A DNA stretch of 64,000 nt from Nostoc sp. C052 (lineage in GTDB: Bacteria; Cyanobacteriota; Cyanobacteriia; Cyanobacteriales; Nostocaceae): NCBI RefSeq assembly GCF_013393905.1, contig NZ_CP040272.1, positions 5,824,001 through 5,888,000 on the forward strand, written 5' to 3'. Numbering within the stretch: the first letter of the stretch is position 1; each line of letters starts with the position of its first letter. Below, one piece after another: positions 16,144 through 24,833 of the stretch. A program made the position numbers and the translations under genes. The notes below the pieces were generated by a model. It was not told where the DNA came from. It saw nothing but the letters and a program-made list of their open reading frames with translations, and did not search any database.

Positions 16144-16632
16144 ATGAACACAATATATAAAGAACGTAAAATAGTTTCGCGTCTATTTGCAGTCATGCTT
16201 TCGGCATTGCTAATGGTGCCCTTGTTAAGTAGCTGTGGAGGCGGTTCCAGAAACGCTTCAGTTCCACCACCAGTGGATGATACCGTCGGTAGAACAGTGA
16301 GCGATCGCACCAACCAAACCGAAGCTAAGAAGGGCTTGTCTACAGGGCAAAAAGTTGCTATTTTGGCAGGAGCGGCTGGACTTTATTACCTCTACAACCA
16401 ACATAAAAATGCTCCCCAAGAAGGAGCGCAAGGTAAATACTATCTTTCCAAGAATGGGCGTGTATACTACCGTGATGCTGAACATCGCGCTCACTGGGTA
16501 ACGCCACCAGCAGAAGGAATTCGCGTACCAGAATCGGAAGCACAAAAGTATCGGGAATTCCAAGGCTATAACCGCAGTGCCACAGGTCGCGATCTCACTG
16601 GTATAACTTCATCCGCAGCACCAGCACTCTAA
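16144..16632 (+). CDS. Predicted lipoprotein of unknown function
   Basis: A 162-residue protein with a lipoprotein signal: basic MNTIYKERKIVSRLF, hydrophobic AVMLSALLMVPLL, and lipobox LSSC with the Cys near residue 31 followed by GGGS. A second hydrophobic segment VAILAGAAGLYYLY lies near residues 76-89. The C-terminal half KYYLSKNGRVYYRDAEHRAHWVTPPAEGIRVPESEAQKYREFQGYNR appears to be a small conserved cyanobacterial domain without a known role. The repeat-protein gene follows 95 bp downstream on the same strand. Confidence 0.8.
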   Translation: MNTIYKERKIVSRLFAVMLSALLMVPLLSSCGGGSRNASVPPPVDDTVGRTVSDRTNQTEAKKGLSTGQKVAILAGAAGLYYLYNQHKNAPQEGAQGKYYLSKNGRVYYRDAEHRAHWVTPPAEGIRVPESEAQKYREFQGYNRSATGRDLTGITSSAAPAL

Positions 16633-16727
16633 ATCAGCGAAGCGTGTGTAAATAAGAAAGCGGGTTTCCCAGAGGATAACGCCGATCGCGCCCGTCGGAA
16701 ACACGAACTTAAATCAGGAGACAGATT

Positions 16728-17060
16728 ATGGTAAATGAATTTTTCCGAAAGGCGAAAGACTTACTTTTGGGGTCGAACAGCGATCAAGCCGATCAAGATG
16801 CCGAATTTCGCGATCGCAATGTACGTCCAGCCAGCGAAGATCCTTATGGCGATCCCGCAGATCCGGCATCTTACGGCAACGTCACCCCAGCCAGTCAAGA
16901 CCCTTACGGCGATCCCGCAGATATATCGTCTTACGGCAACGTTCGCCCAGCTAGCGAAGACCCTTACGGCGACCCCGCAGACACAGGGGAGTTTGGTGAT
17001 GTCCGTCCAGCCAGCGAAGATCCCTACGGCGATCCCGCAGATCAGGATTCTCGCCGCTAA
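16728..17060 (+). CDS. Acidic protein with four near-identical 20-residue repeats
   Basis: A 110-residue acidic protein. After a short helical N-terminus (MVNEFFRKAKDLLLGSNSDQADQD) it consists of four copies of a 20-residue unit, consensus NVRPASEDPYGDPADxxxYG, encoded by four exact-length 60-bp DNA repeats between about 16818 and 17045. An AGGAG ribosome-binding site at 16716-16720 supports the ATG at 16728. The Asp/Pro/Gly-rich unit suggests a disordered or cation-binding repeat; function unknown. Copy number is likely variable between strains. Confidence 0.8.
   Translation: MVNEFFRKAKDLLLGSNSDQADQDAEFRDRNVRPASEDPYGDPADPASYGNVTPASQDPYGDPADISSYGNVRPASEDPYGDPADTGEFGDVRPASEDPYGDPADQDSRR
16818..17057 (+). 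repeat. 60-bp in-frame tandem repeat, four units
   Basis: Each unit contains CCAGCCAG/CTAGCGAAGA or close variants, then CCTTAYGGCGAYCCCGCAGA. The period is exactly 60 bp, so changes in copy number keep the frame. Confidence 0.9.
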
Positions 17061-17118
17061 CACCAAACCAATCTTGTGATGTTGGTTTTCATAAGGTGAT
17101 GAATTCTGGAATAACAAT

Positions 17119-17152
17119 AAAAAGGCAGTGGGATTTGAACCTACTGCCTTTT
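17119..17152. terminator. Bidirectional terminator with a tRNA T-arm-like loop
   Basis: AAAAGGCAGT and ACTGCCTTTT form a strong stem with U-runs on both strands between convergent genes. The loop GGGATTTGAACCT read on the minus strand is AGGTTCAAATCCC, like a tRNA T-arm, but no rest of a tRNA is present. Confidence 0.85.
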
Positions 17153-17168
17153 ATTTTTGCTGCTATTT

Positions 17169-18143
17169 CTACAAATCACGAATTATTTCTTGCGATCGCT
17201 CAATATTTTGACGCACAGATCGAGCCGAAATATGCAAACCCTCTCTTTCTTCATCAGTCAGCGTCAATTCCAAAATACTCTCAATTCCACCGCATCCCAA
17301 CCGACAGGGAACACCAATTACAACATCATCTAAACCGTATTCACCTTGCAGATAGGCCGCCACAGGCAACAACCGCGACTGATTTAATAAAATCGATTCT
17401 ACCATCACACTAGTAGCCGATGCCGGAGCAAAAAAAGCACCACCCATCTGCATCAATTCCACAATTTCTGCACCACCGTTGCGAGTTCTTTCTACCAAGC
17501 GTTCAATTGTGGGCGCATCCAGCAATTCAGTAATAGGAATGCCGTTCACTGTAGCATAACGAGACAAGGGAACCATTAAATCGCCGTGACTACCCAATAC
17601 CATTGCTTTGACATCGGCGGGTAAAACCCCCAATTCTAGGGCAATGAAGGTTTCAAAACGGGCAGAATCTAACACACCAGCCATACCCATAATGCGATCG
17701 CGTGGTAAATCTGTTGCTTGCCAAGCTAAATAAGTCATCACATCTAAGGGATTGGTGACAACAATAAAAATAGCATTGGGAGAATGAGCGATCGCATTTT
17801 TTGCCGCTTCCACCACAATCTTGGCATTAATTTTCAGCAAATCATCCCGACTCATCCCTGGTTTGCGGGGAAGTCCGGCGGTAATCACCACAATTTGAGA
17901 ACCAGATGTATCAGCATAATTATTTGTGCCGATAATCTGGCGATTATGTGTTTCAATTCCCCTAGCTTCCATCAAATCCAGTGCCAAACCTTGAGGCATT
18001 CCCGTAATAATATCTAGTAAAACGACATCTGCCAGGTTTTTCTCTGCAACGCGTTGAGCTAAAGTACTACCAACCCTACCCGCACCGACGATGGTGACAC
18101 GGGGTAAATTACAGACAATTGGCGAGTTAGGGGAAGAAGACAT
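17169..18143 (-). CDS. mdh: Malate dehydrogenase
   Basis: A 324-residue NAD-dependent dehydrogenase of the LDH/MDH superfamily, interconverting malate and oxaloacetate. The nucleotide-binding IVGAGRVGSTLAQRVAEKNLADVVLLDI lies near residues 18-45. The substrate loop AGLPRKPGMSRDDLL has the two arginines typical of malate rather than lactate specificity. VTNPLDVMTYLAW carries the catalytic Asp region and GSHGDLMVPL the catalytic His. Length and N-terminus fit the LDH-like MDH class. The gene converges on the repeat-protein gene and they share a terminator. Confidence 0.95.
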   Translation of the reverse strand: MSSSPNSPIVCNLPRVTIVGAGRVGSTLAQRVAEKNLADVVLLDIITGMPQGLALDLMEARGIETHNRQIIGTNNYADTSGSQIVVITAGLPRKPGMSRDDLLKINAKIVVEAAKNAIAHSPNAIFIVVTNPLDVMTYLAWQATDLPRDRIMGMAGVLDSARFETFIALELGVLPADVKAMVLGSHGDLMVPLSRYATVNGIPITELLDAPTIERLVERTRNGGAEIVELMQMGGAFFAPASATSVMVESILLNQSRLLPVAAYLQGEYGLDDVVIGVPCRLGCGGIESILELTLTDEEREGLHISARSVRQNIERSQEIIRDL

Positions 18144-18353
18144 AAATATAAGATGCGATTTTTCTCAGCAAGAATTCAGGAGTCAGAATAAAAGGGAAAA
18201 GGTTAAAGGTTAAAGGGGAAAGGGATGAACAGGTCGCGCCACTTGCGGGCGTTAGCGGAGCGGGACGCAGTACGGTTTTTACCTTTCCCCCTTCCCCCTT
18301 CCCCTTCTTCATAAATGCTGAATTCTGAATTCTGACTCCTGAATTCTTTTTAC

Positions 18354-18569
18354 TTATTTAAACTCTTCGAGTTGATCCACGCGTAACCAAATATTAGGTG
18401 TTGGCACGTTCCCAAATTTAATCAGGGCGTAATCACCTTTGATATCGACAATTTCGCCCTTGGTTTCAAACAAATAAGAAGGAAAGCGAGGATCACTGGC
18501 TTTAGCCTCCAGACTGTTTTCTAGTTTCTCGCGCACAGCGCGAACCGTATCTCCTTTTTTGACTGCCAT
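18354..18569 (-). CDS. ndhO: NAD(P)H-quinone oxidoreductase subunit O
   Basis: A 71-residue NdhO, an oxygenic-photosynthesis-specific subunit of the thylakoid NDH-1 complex in respiration and cyclic electron flow. Family hallmarks are MAVKKGDTVRAVREKLENSLEAKASDPRFPSYLFETKGEI and the C-terminal NIWLRVDQLEEFK. A longer frame extends upstream to 18701, but the ATG at 18569 is preceded by GAGAGG and gives the normal family length. Only 86 bp separate it from mutM upstream on the same strand, so the two may be co-transcribed. Confidence 0.95.
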   Translation of the reverse strand: MAVKKGDTVRAVREKLENSLEAKASDPRFPSYLFETKGEIVDIKGDYALIKFGNVPTPNIWLRVDQLEEFK

Positions 18570-18646
18570 GAATTCCTCTCTCAAATTTGTAACGTCTTTC
18601 ACCTGTATTTTAAAAGAGTTCCGAGTTATAACTCCTAACTCTTGTA

Positions 18647-18668
18647 GAGACGCGATTAATCGTGTCTC
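18647..18668. repeat. GAGACG-type hairpin repeat, copy 2, overlapping the mutM stop
   Basis: GAGACGCGATTAATCG-TGTCTC forms a hairpin. The mutM stop codon (18656-18658) and its final His-Asp codons lie inside it, so the repeat supplies the end of the reading frame. Confidence 0.75.
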
Positions 18669-19516
18669 CTGACTCCCCTTAACGTTTGACACTGGGAGCA
18701 AAAATGACTAGAACGCCCAGCTAACCTGATCCGTTGAATTGATGTACCACAAACTCGACAGGGTTCTCCAGCGCGGTTATAAACCCAGGCTACACCACCA
18801 TAATTGCCGTTAGTACCTTTAACATTTAAGAAATTACTAAAAGTCGTCCCACCAGCCTCAATACTGGTTTCTAACACTTGAATGATGGCGGTTCGCAAAA
18901 GTTCAATTTGCTTTAGCTGCAAATCTATACACAAGGTTTCAGGTAAAATCCCACTCTTAAACAACGCTTCATCGGCGTAGATGTTACCTAATCCCGCCAC
19001 CACCGATTGATCCAGTAGCGCAGTCTTAATCGGACGGCGGCGGTTTTGGAGTTTGCTTGCTAGATATTCAACAGTAAATTCTGGTGAAAATGGATCTACT
19101 GCCAATTTTGCCAAACCGGTGATAATACTTTCTACAGCAACACCAGGCGGAACCCACCATATTTTACCGAAGGTTCGCTGATCGACAAAACGTAATTCCT
19201 GCCGATCCCCAAAGAATAATCTAACCCGCGTGTGTTTGTGTAGTGGTTCATCTCGATTTAACCACAGTAGTTGACCGGTCATTCGCAGATGAACCCCTAA
19301 CCAGCCGGAAGATGAGGAGAGTTCGGCGAGGAGATATTTACCGCGACGATGCCAAGCAGCAATCGCACTTTTTTCAATTCCATTAATAAACTCACCAACA
19401 GAAAACGGGTAGGCGATGGTGCGATCGAGCAACACATCTCCACCCGTGATTTCTTGGTTGAGGGTCAATTGATTTAGACCCCTTCGGACTGTTTCAACTT
19501 CAGGCAGTTCAGGCAT
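18656..19516 (-). CDS. mutM: Formamidopyrimidine-DNA glycosylase
   Basis: MutM/Fpg excises 8-oxoguanine and formamidopyrimidines and nicks the abasic site. The 286-residue protein begins PELPEVETVRRGL (catalytic Pro after Met removal, Glu). It has DQSVVAGLGNIYADEALF for the helix-two-turn-helix, and ends with the zinc finger CRVCGTSIQRIRLAGRSSHFCSQCQ. A few residues beyond the finger (RGVRRHD) are encoded by an intergenic-type hairpin repeat at 18647-18668. Upstream of ndhO on the same strand. Confidence 0.97.
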   Translation of the reverse strand: MPELPEVETVRRGLNQLTLNQEITGGDVLLDRTIAYPFSVGEFINGIEKSAIAAWHRRGKYLLAELSSSSGWLGVHLRMTGQLLWLNRDEPLHKHTRVRLFFGDRQELRFVDQRTFGKIWWVPPGVAVESIITGLAKLAVDPFSPEFTVEYLASKLQNRRRPIKTALLDQSVVAGLGNIYADEALFKSGILPETLCIDLQLKQIELLRTAIIQVLETSIEAGGTTFSNFLNVKGTNGNYGGVAWVYNRAGEPCRVCGTSIQRIRLAGRSSHFCSQCQTLRGVRRHD

Positions 19517-19767
19517 TCAAGCTGAGTTAAGCAGGCAATTGTGATTTATTTGAGCGATCAATGAAGGAGAGATGGGATAGTAACTTACATAGCCGTATAT
19601 AGCTCGTATTACTACCCAAAAGAAACCGTAAATACCCGCAGGGCGGCTCTCGTAGATTAGGGTAGGCTAGAACGAAGAATGAATGAACTGAAAATTTCAG
19701 ATTTCATACTTCAGACTTAAGACTACCCTTCATCATCGCATCAAACAACCCCCTTATAGCGTTGCTG

Positions 19768-19983
19768 CTATTTTTTAGGTGGTTTAGCCTTTGGTGCTTC
19801 AACCTCGACTAATTCATCCTGGGCAAAGTTGTTGGTATTGATACCAGAGTAATTGACCTTTTCAAAGCGGACAATTACAGGGTATTTGATGCCGCTTTGG
19901 TCAATGGAAGCCACAGTTCCTAAATCCTGAAACCAGTAGGATTCAGGGCGGAGAATACGTACTTTAGAACCACGTTGAACCAT
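19768..19983 (-). CDS. psaE: Photosystem I reaction centre subunit IV
   Basis: PsaE, 71 residues, a stromal-side SH3-like subunit of photosystem I that assists ferredoxin docking and cyclic electron flow. MVQRGSKVRILRPESYWFQDLGTVASIDQSGIKYPVIVRFEKVNYSGINTNNFAQDELVEV matches the family throughout, with a short basic tail PKAKPPKK. The ribosome-binding site AAGGGAAA precedes the ATG at 19983. The gene stands alone. Confidence 0.98.
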   Translation of the reverse strand: MVQRGSKVRILRPESYWFQDLGTVASIDQSGIKYPVIVRFEKVNYSGINTNNFAQDELVEVEAPKAKPPKK

Positions 19984-20311
19984 GATTATTTTCCCTTTTA
20001 GTTATCAATCGCCAATCTAGAGGGCTAATTGATTTCACTCTACATCCTCAAGGTCGCAGCAGGAGTCTTTGTTAAGTTATTTGTCTGAATTGGGCATGGG
20101 GTATGGAGCATTGGGCATTGAAAAGAGGCAGAGGGGCGGGGTGCTGCCCTTGCTGAGGGGAAAACTCTTCTCCCTTACTCCCTGCTCCCTTGCTTCTTCC
20201 TCATCTCCCCGATCACATAGCACATCTAAAATTGCAAAAGGTATTAGACCCTACTTGACAAGGTAGACGTTATAGTATACTTTCATTCGCAAATAGCTAT
20301 TTTGTAAAAGC
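19984..20311. other. Intergenic region with repeat-like sequence
   Basis: It contains the psaE upstream region, then G-rich and C-rich repeat-like tracts (about 20095-20215) that account for a spurious 65-codon frame. I see no gene. Confidence 0.5.
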
Positions 20312-20896
20312 TTATGTTTTAGTTAAGACAAACACACTTCCCTCGTTACCTCTGTTGATCCGCAGGTCGTTATCTATATAAGTGATATCTAACCAGCCTT
20401 GCTGTTTGTCACTTTTTATGGCAACATCAATTCCGGGAAATTTTCTACCTTCTTCAATTTGTTGGATAAAAGTTACCGGAGAATTGTATTCTATTAAACG
20501 TTGTAAGCCGATAATAGAACGCTCAAATTTTACTTGGACACGCCGACCTGAAACAGGCTCAAATTTAGCAGCAACGCTGACTAATCCTTCTAAAAAAGGT
20601 AAGCCATAAATCTCAGCTATGTTGTAAACGCTGGTAGTCTCTACCCGGATACACTGATAGATTTGACCCAGTTTACATAAGGGTAGACGATCTAAGTTTA
20701 AAAGAGCCTTGCTAGTGGTGTATAGTAATCGCCAATTGCCATCTAGCAAATTACTAGCTTCCACCGGACGGGGTGTAGGATTAAAGTCTTCTAAAGTAGC
20801 GATCGCTGCTAAGATAGCTTGTTTCTGTGCTTCGGTCGCTAGTAGACCGCGATTTGTACCAGCGATCGCATCCATAAGAGCCGCTTTTCCCATCAT
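20312..20896 (-). CDS. PAP/fibrillin-family (plastoglobulin-like) protein
   Basis: A 194-residue fibrillin (plastid lipid-associated protein) homologue. Hallmarks are LLDGNWRLLYTTSKALLNLDRLPLCKLGQIYQCI near residues 47-80 and the C-terminal WLDITYIDNDLRINRGNEGSVFVLTK, the conserved lipocalin-like end motif. Cyanobacterial fibrillins associate with thylakoids and protect photosystems under light stress. No signal peptide. Two adjacent Met codons give alternative starts one codon apart. Confidence 0.9.
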   Translation of the reverse strand: MMGKAALMDAIAGTNRGLLATEAQKQAILAAIATLEDFNPTPRPVEASNLLDGNWRLLYTTSKALLNLDRLPLCKLGQIYQCIRVETTSVYNIAEIYGLPFLEGLVSVAAKFEPVSGRRVQVKFERSIIGLQRLIEYNSPVTFIQQIEEGRKFPGIDVAIKSDKQQGWLDITYIDNDLRINRGNEGSVFVLTKT

Positions 20897-21140
20897 CGCC
20901 TGTCACCTCAAAAATTATTCACTTTCCATCAGCATAAACAAGATATTAATGACATATATGTAGAGCCATAAAAATTACTAAGAATTGCTTGGACTAAGCC
21001 TTATGCTTATTAAATAAAAAAATTTCTATCTGAATGCGGATTTATCAACCAAAGGGTTGAAAAGATAACTAAATTAATCCGTGTCAAGTGATAGACTCTA
21101 AATGTCAACTTACGTCAACCTTTTCTTGTCCTGACTCGAT

Positions 21141-21380
21141 ATGTTGAACTCTCCATTACGTGAAGCAGCTCGTAACCAACGAGCCGATGTCATCCCCCTA
21201 AAGCCAGAGTCTTCTTTGTTGGACTGGTTACAAAATAATGGTCGCATCATCGCCCGTGACGTTCACGAACCGGATTTTCAAGCTGACGAAGAAGGAATAG
21301 ACTCCCTAATGGGTGTAGAAGATGGAATTGGCTACGACCTCGATGATGATGATGACGATATAGGAATCGCTGAGGATTAG
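21141..21380 (+). CDS. DUF3134-like small acidic protein
   Basis: A 79-residue cyanobacterial protein. The N-terminal NSPLREAARNQRADVIPLKPESSLLDWLQNNGRIIARD fits the DUF3134 family as I recall it. The C-terminus is very acidic (YDLDDDDDDIGIAED). No function is known. It lies 79 bp upstream of mraY on the same strand and may share its promoter. A TCAACC/GGTTGA hairpin occurs upstream near 21048-21063. Confidence 0.8.
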   Translation: MLNSPLREAARNQRADVIPLKPESSLLDWLQNNGRIIARDVHEPDFQADEEGIDSLMGVEDGIGYDLDDDDDDIGIAED

Positions 21381-21459
21381 CCTTTTGAGGCTAGGGACTT
21401 GGTAGTATCCCTAGTTACTAGTATTCAATTTTATAAGTGTGGAGTGAAGGGAAACTTTT

Positions 21460-22551
21460 GTGGACGCTAAATTATCTCCTGAGCAAGGATTAAATATTTC
21501 TGGAATCGCTCTCGCCTCTTTATTAGCCATAGGGCTAGGTACAACAGCATTTTTCTTGGATTCGATAGCCAATCGGCTACCCTGGCAAAGCATGTCGCTA
21601 ACTCTGCCACTGCTGTTGTGTACGTTGGGTTCAGGTGTGGTGGGCTATTGGGTAATACCTTTACTTCAAGCACTTAAAACTGGGCAAATAATTCGCGAAG
21701 ATGGGCCCCAAGCTCATCTCAAAAAAGCAGGCACTCCCACAATGGGCGGTATATTTTTTATACCTGTATCTGTACTGCTTGCCTGTATATTGTCTAACTT
21801 TTCTCAAGAAGTACTTGCAGTTTCGGCTTTGACAATCAGCTATGGATTGATTGGCTGGCTTGACGATTGGCAAATTCTGCGCCGGAAATCAAATAAAGGT
21901 ATATCTCCCCGCACAAAACTAGCTTTGCAGGTGAGTTTTGCGGCTGTGTTTTGTCTATGGCTGATGTTTAATCAACCTTCTAATATTACAAATATTGCTT
22001 TGCCTTGGGTGGGTTTCACACTACCATTAGGATTTCTATTTTGGCCTTTAGCTGGTTTTGTGCTAGTTGCAGAAAGTAATGCGACTAATTTAACAGATGG
22101 TATTGATGGCTTGGCAGCAGGAACAGTTGCGATCGCACTTTTGGCATTAGGTGCTTTAGTCGCACCGACAGCACCAGGATTGATGGTTTTCTGTGCTGCT
22201 TTAAGTGGCGGGTGTTTAGGTTTCTTAGCCCATAATCGCAACCCAGCCCGCGTTTTTATGGGAGATACTGGTTCTCTGGCACTGGGAGGAGCTTTAGCTG
22301 CTGTAGCTTTATTGACAAACACTTTAGTAGCTCTGTTTATTCTCAGTGGTATCTTCTTCGTAGAAACCCTTTCAGTGATGGCACAGGTAAGTTATTACAA
22401 AGCCACGAAAGGACCCGATGGCAAAGGTAAACGTCTCTTTAAAATGGCACCTTTACATCATCATTTAGAACTTACTGGCTGGTCTGAATTGCAAGTAGTT
22501 GGAGTATTTTATATAATAGCCGCTATTTTGGCTACCATCTGTTTAGCATAG
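21460..22551 (+). CDS. mraY: Phospho-N-acetylmuramoyl-pentapeptide transferase
   Basis: MraY transfers phospho-MurNAc-pentapeptide to undecaprenyl phosphate, forming lipid I of peptidoglycan synthesis. The 363-residue polytopic protein has EDGPQAHLKKAGTPTMGG, the catalytic DDxxK-type sequence DDWQILRRKSNKGISPRTK, NATNLTDGIDGLAAG, and FMGDTGSLALGG. The start is GTG at 21460 with AAGGGAA upstream. A clear terminator follows. Confidence 0.97.
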   Translation: MDAKLSPEQGLNISGIALASLLAIGLGTTAFFLDSIANRLPWQSMSLTLPLLLCTLGSGVVGYWVIPLLQALKTGQIIREDGPQAHLKKAGTPTMGGIFFIPVSVLLACILSNFSQEVLAVSALTISYGLIGWLDDWQILRRKSNKGISPRTKLALQVSFAAVFCLWLMFNQPSNITNIALPWVGFTLPLGFLFWPLAGFVLVAESNATNLTDGIDGLAAGTVAIALLALGALVAPTAPGLMVFCAALSGGCLGFLAHNRNPARVFMGDTGSLALGGALAAVALLTNTLVALFILSGIFFVETLSVMAQVSYYKATKGPDGKGKRLFKMAPLHHHLELTGWSELQVVGVFYIIAAILATICLA

Positions 22552-22617
22552 GCGCAGCCCGCCGCAGGCATCGCTCCATTCTGAATGTTTTAAAAACTAC
22601 TTGAATATAAAAAACAA

Positions 22618-22648
22618 CTCCCAAATCTTCAGGGAGTTGTTTTTTTGG
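22618..22648 (+). terminator. Terminator of mraY
   Basis: ACAACTCCC and GGGAGTTGT form a stem followed by TTTTTT, about 65 bp past the mraY stop. Confidence 0.9.
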
Positions 22649-22678
22649 TAGGAGGAAAAAATTCCGACATTAATTATC

Positions 22679-22947
22679 AACGTGAGTTCGATAAACCTCT
22701 ACCTGCCTTGAACTAAAGTTCAAGTCTGTCCCTCTCCGAGTCTGAGAGGGACGGTTTTGCATAGTAAAACCAGGGAGAGGTCTTTTTTACGGCTAATTAG
22801 ATGGACACCAATACTTGTCGGTTAAGGGGAAAAGGGGAAAGAAAAAACCTTTAACCTTTACCCTTTAACCAAAACCCAATTCCGAGTTAAAAATGCTTAA
22901 CCGAGCAGTATTGAGATGGACACTATATGATTCGTCGAACTCACGTT
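22679..22947. repeat. Foldback intergenic element with inverted ends
   Basis: AACGTGAGTTCGA (22679-22691) and its complement (22935-22947) bound a 269-bp element. Inside are hairpins GTCCCTCTC/GAGAGGGAC (22728-22752) and GGTTTT/AAAACC (22753-22771), a TGAACTAAAGTTCA palindrome, and an A+T-rich repeat of CCTTTAAC units. The right end enters the stop codon of the diguanylate cyclase gene. No coding capacity is seen. Confidence 0.65.
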
Positions 22948-24697
22948 AATTATAGGTATTTACATACTCCCTAACTCGATTCTTTCCTGTTCGCTTTGCC
23001 TCAAGCATCGCTTGATTTGCCCGATTCAGAAAATCCTTAACCGTAATCCCTGGTTCTGATACAGCTATTCCAAAAGAAGCAGTGATACCTTCGAGGATCT
23101 GATCGCTGTCCTTCAATTGCATTTGTTCAATATCTATCCTTAATTTTTCTACTCGCTTCCTAAGCGTTTCTAGTGTCATATTAGGCATCACAATCACAAA
23201 TTCTTCACCACCCCATCTGCAAGCAATATCAAAAGAGCGAATAGATTTTAACAGTAATTTTGCTAATCCTTGGAGAACAATGTTGGCAGTGATGTGCCCA
23301 TAGCGCGAGTTGTAAGATTTGAAGTTATCGATATCAAGAAAAATAATACTAAGAGGTTGTCCCGAACGTTCAGCTTCAGCTAGCCTTTGTTCTGTTATAC
23401 TCTGCGTATAGCTTTGATTGAATAGTTGGGTCATCCCATCCCGCAAGTTATCATGGGTTAGACGTTGTTTTATCGATAAATTATTCAGTGCAATACCGAA
23501 AGTTCTAGCAATAATCTCAATAATTTGTTGATCTTCTGGACTGATTTCTTCAAGTGCATCGATGTGTAAGATCCCAACTACTTCGCCTTGTGCAAACAAT
23601 GGAACACACAAATGTGTACCGTTAACTGGCTGTATTAAGTGGCTGCACGTCAGTCCTAAATTACGAGGCGATAAAAGATTTAATTTTCCTCTCCGCAATG
23701 CCCAACAATCAGATAGTGAAAATATTTCCTCACTGCTTCTTTCACCTCCCCAAAAACTATTCATCTGAACATAATTCTTGGAATTGGAAATGATATAGAT
23801 AGAACCACTTATATTCGGAAATAGCTTGGAACAAGTTAAAGCAACTACTTTATATACCTCATTTTCAGACTCGCAAGAATAAAGCATATCCGCCATATCT
23901 GAGAGATGTATAATTTCTCGTTTTTTTTCCTCTAATTCCAGTGTTTTTTCTGCTAGCTGCTGATTGAGATCGGTGAGCGATCGCTGTGCTTCTATGGTTT
24001 CTGTAATATCAATACTGATCCCACCGATACGGTAAGCGCCCGTTGCGTAATCGCTAAACGGAAACTTAAATGATAGCCAGTAGCACGGCTGATTGTTACC
24101 AGGTACTTTTACCTCTTCAATTAGCTTCAAGGGACGTAGAGTTTTCAAAACAACTCGATCGTTCTCCATAACCCGCTGCCCCTCTTCGGGATCTGGCAAA
24201 AATTCACTATCCGTTTTTCCCAACCATTCTTGTGAATCTACCGAAAATCTAGACTGTATTTCCTGGTTGTAGTAAAGCACTCTAGATTTCTCATCTTTGA
24301 TATATGCTGCAAATGGCCCCTGATCTAGAAATAGCTGTTGCATTTGCTGGCTGCGTTGAAGTTCGCGGGTATCTTCTTGAGATTTGGCGATCGCCTTTAC
24401 AACTAGATAAGCGGTTGGCGTCAGGTAGAGTAAGGCAGACAAAGAAATAAATGCCATTACATCTAGCACGCCTAAATGTAGCAGAGATACTGGCATATAC
24501 GGCTCAAAGATCGCCAGAAAATGATGAAATCCGCAAAATAGCACGAATCCACCCGATAAGAAAAAGGCTAGCCAAAACTTAGAAGGGATAGTTGCCTTTG
24601 TTTTGGCAAAGAAAACCCCTATGACTATGGGGATGCCAAAGTATGAAAATGCAGTGATGCCGTGAGCAATTATGCAATTCCAGTAAATAGGCTCCAT
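22946..24697 (-). CDS. Diguanylate cyclase with ethylene-receptor-like membrane module, PAS and GAF
   Basis: A 583-residue membrane sensor. Residues 1-105 form three hydrophobic segments resembling the ethylene-binding domain of ETR1 receptors: FSYFGIP (Y19, P23) and LFCGFHHFL with the C55/H59 spacing of the copper ligands. The position corresponding to the key Asp of helix 1 appears to be His12. A PAS domain follows (about 115-240, ending GGISIDITETIEAQ), then a coiled coil, a GAF domain (about 265-410), and a GGDEF domain with CRWGGEEFVIVMP and DIDNFKSYNSRYGH. The intact GGEEF predicts c-di-GMP synthesis. The ligand is inferred, not known. Confidence 0.88.
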   Translation of the reverse strand: MEPIYWNCIIAHGITAFSYFGIPIVIGVFFAKTKATIPSKFWLAFFLSGGFVLFCGFHHFLAIFEPYMPVSLLHLGVLDVMAFISLSALLYLTPTAYLVVKAIAKSQEDTRELQRSQQMQQLFLDQGPFAAYIKDEKSRVLYYNQEIQSRFSVDSQEWLGKTDSEFLPDPEEGQRVMENDRVVLKTLRPLKLIEEVKVPGNNQPCYWLSFKFPFSDYATGAYRIGGISIDITETIEAQRSLTDLNQQLAEKTLELEEKKREIIHLSDMADMLYSCESENEVYKVVALTCSKLFPNISGSIYIISNSKNYVQMNSFWGGERSSEEIFSLSDCWALRRGKLNLLSPRNLGLTCSHLIQPVNGTHLCVPLFAQGEVVGILHIDALEEISPEDQQIIEIIARTFGIALNNLSIKQRLTHDNLRDGMTQLFNQSYTQSITEQRLAEAERSGQPLSIIFLDIDNFKSYNSRYGHITANIVLQGLAKLLLKSIRSFDIACRWGGEEFVIVMPNMTLETLRKRVEKLRIDIEQMQLKDSDQILEGITASFGIAVSEPGITVKDFLNRANQAMLEAKRTGKNRVREYVNTYN

Positions 24698-24833
24698 GCT
24701 GATCTGATATTAAAATTTCATCCGTCTCACTATAATTCTGGGTAGCCTCAAGATGTAAGGATAGAAAGGATGATTTCAGTACCTCATGCCTCAGTTTTAC
24801 AAAAGTTATCATAGTAACTTTCTAAACGGCTAC

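Noticed and set aside
20069..20266. 65-codon frame upstream of psaE
   Set aside because: Reads through G-rich and C-rich intergenic repeats; no family features or ribosome-binding site.
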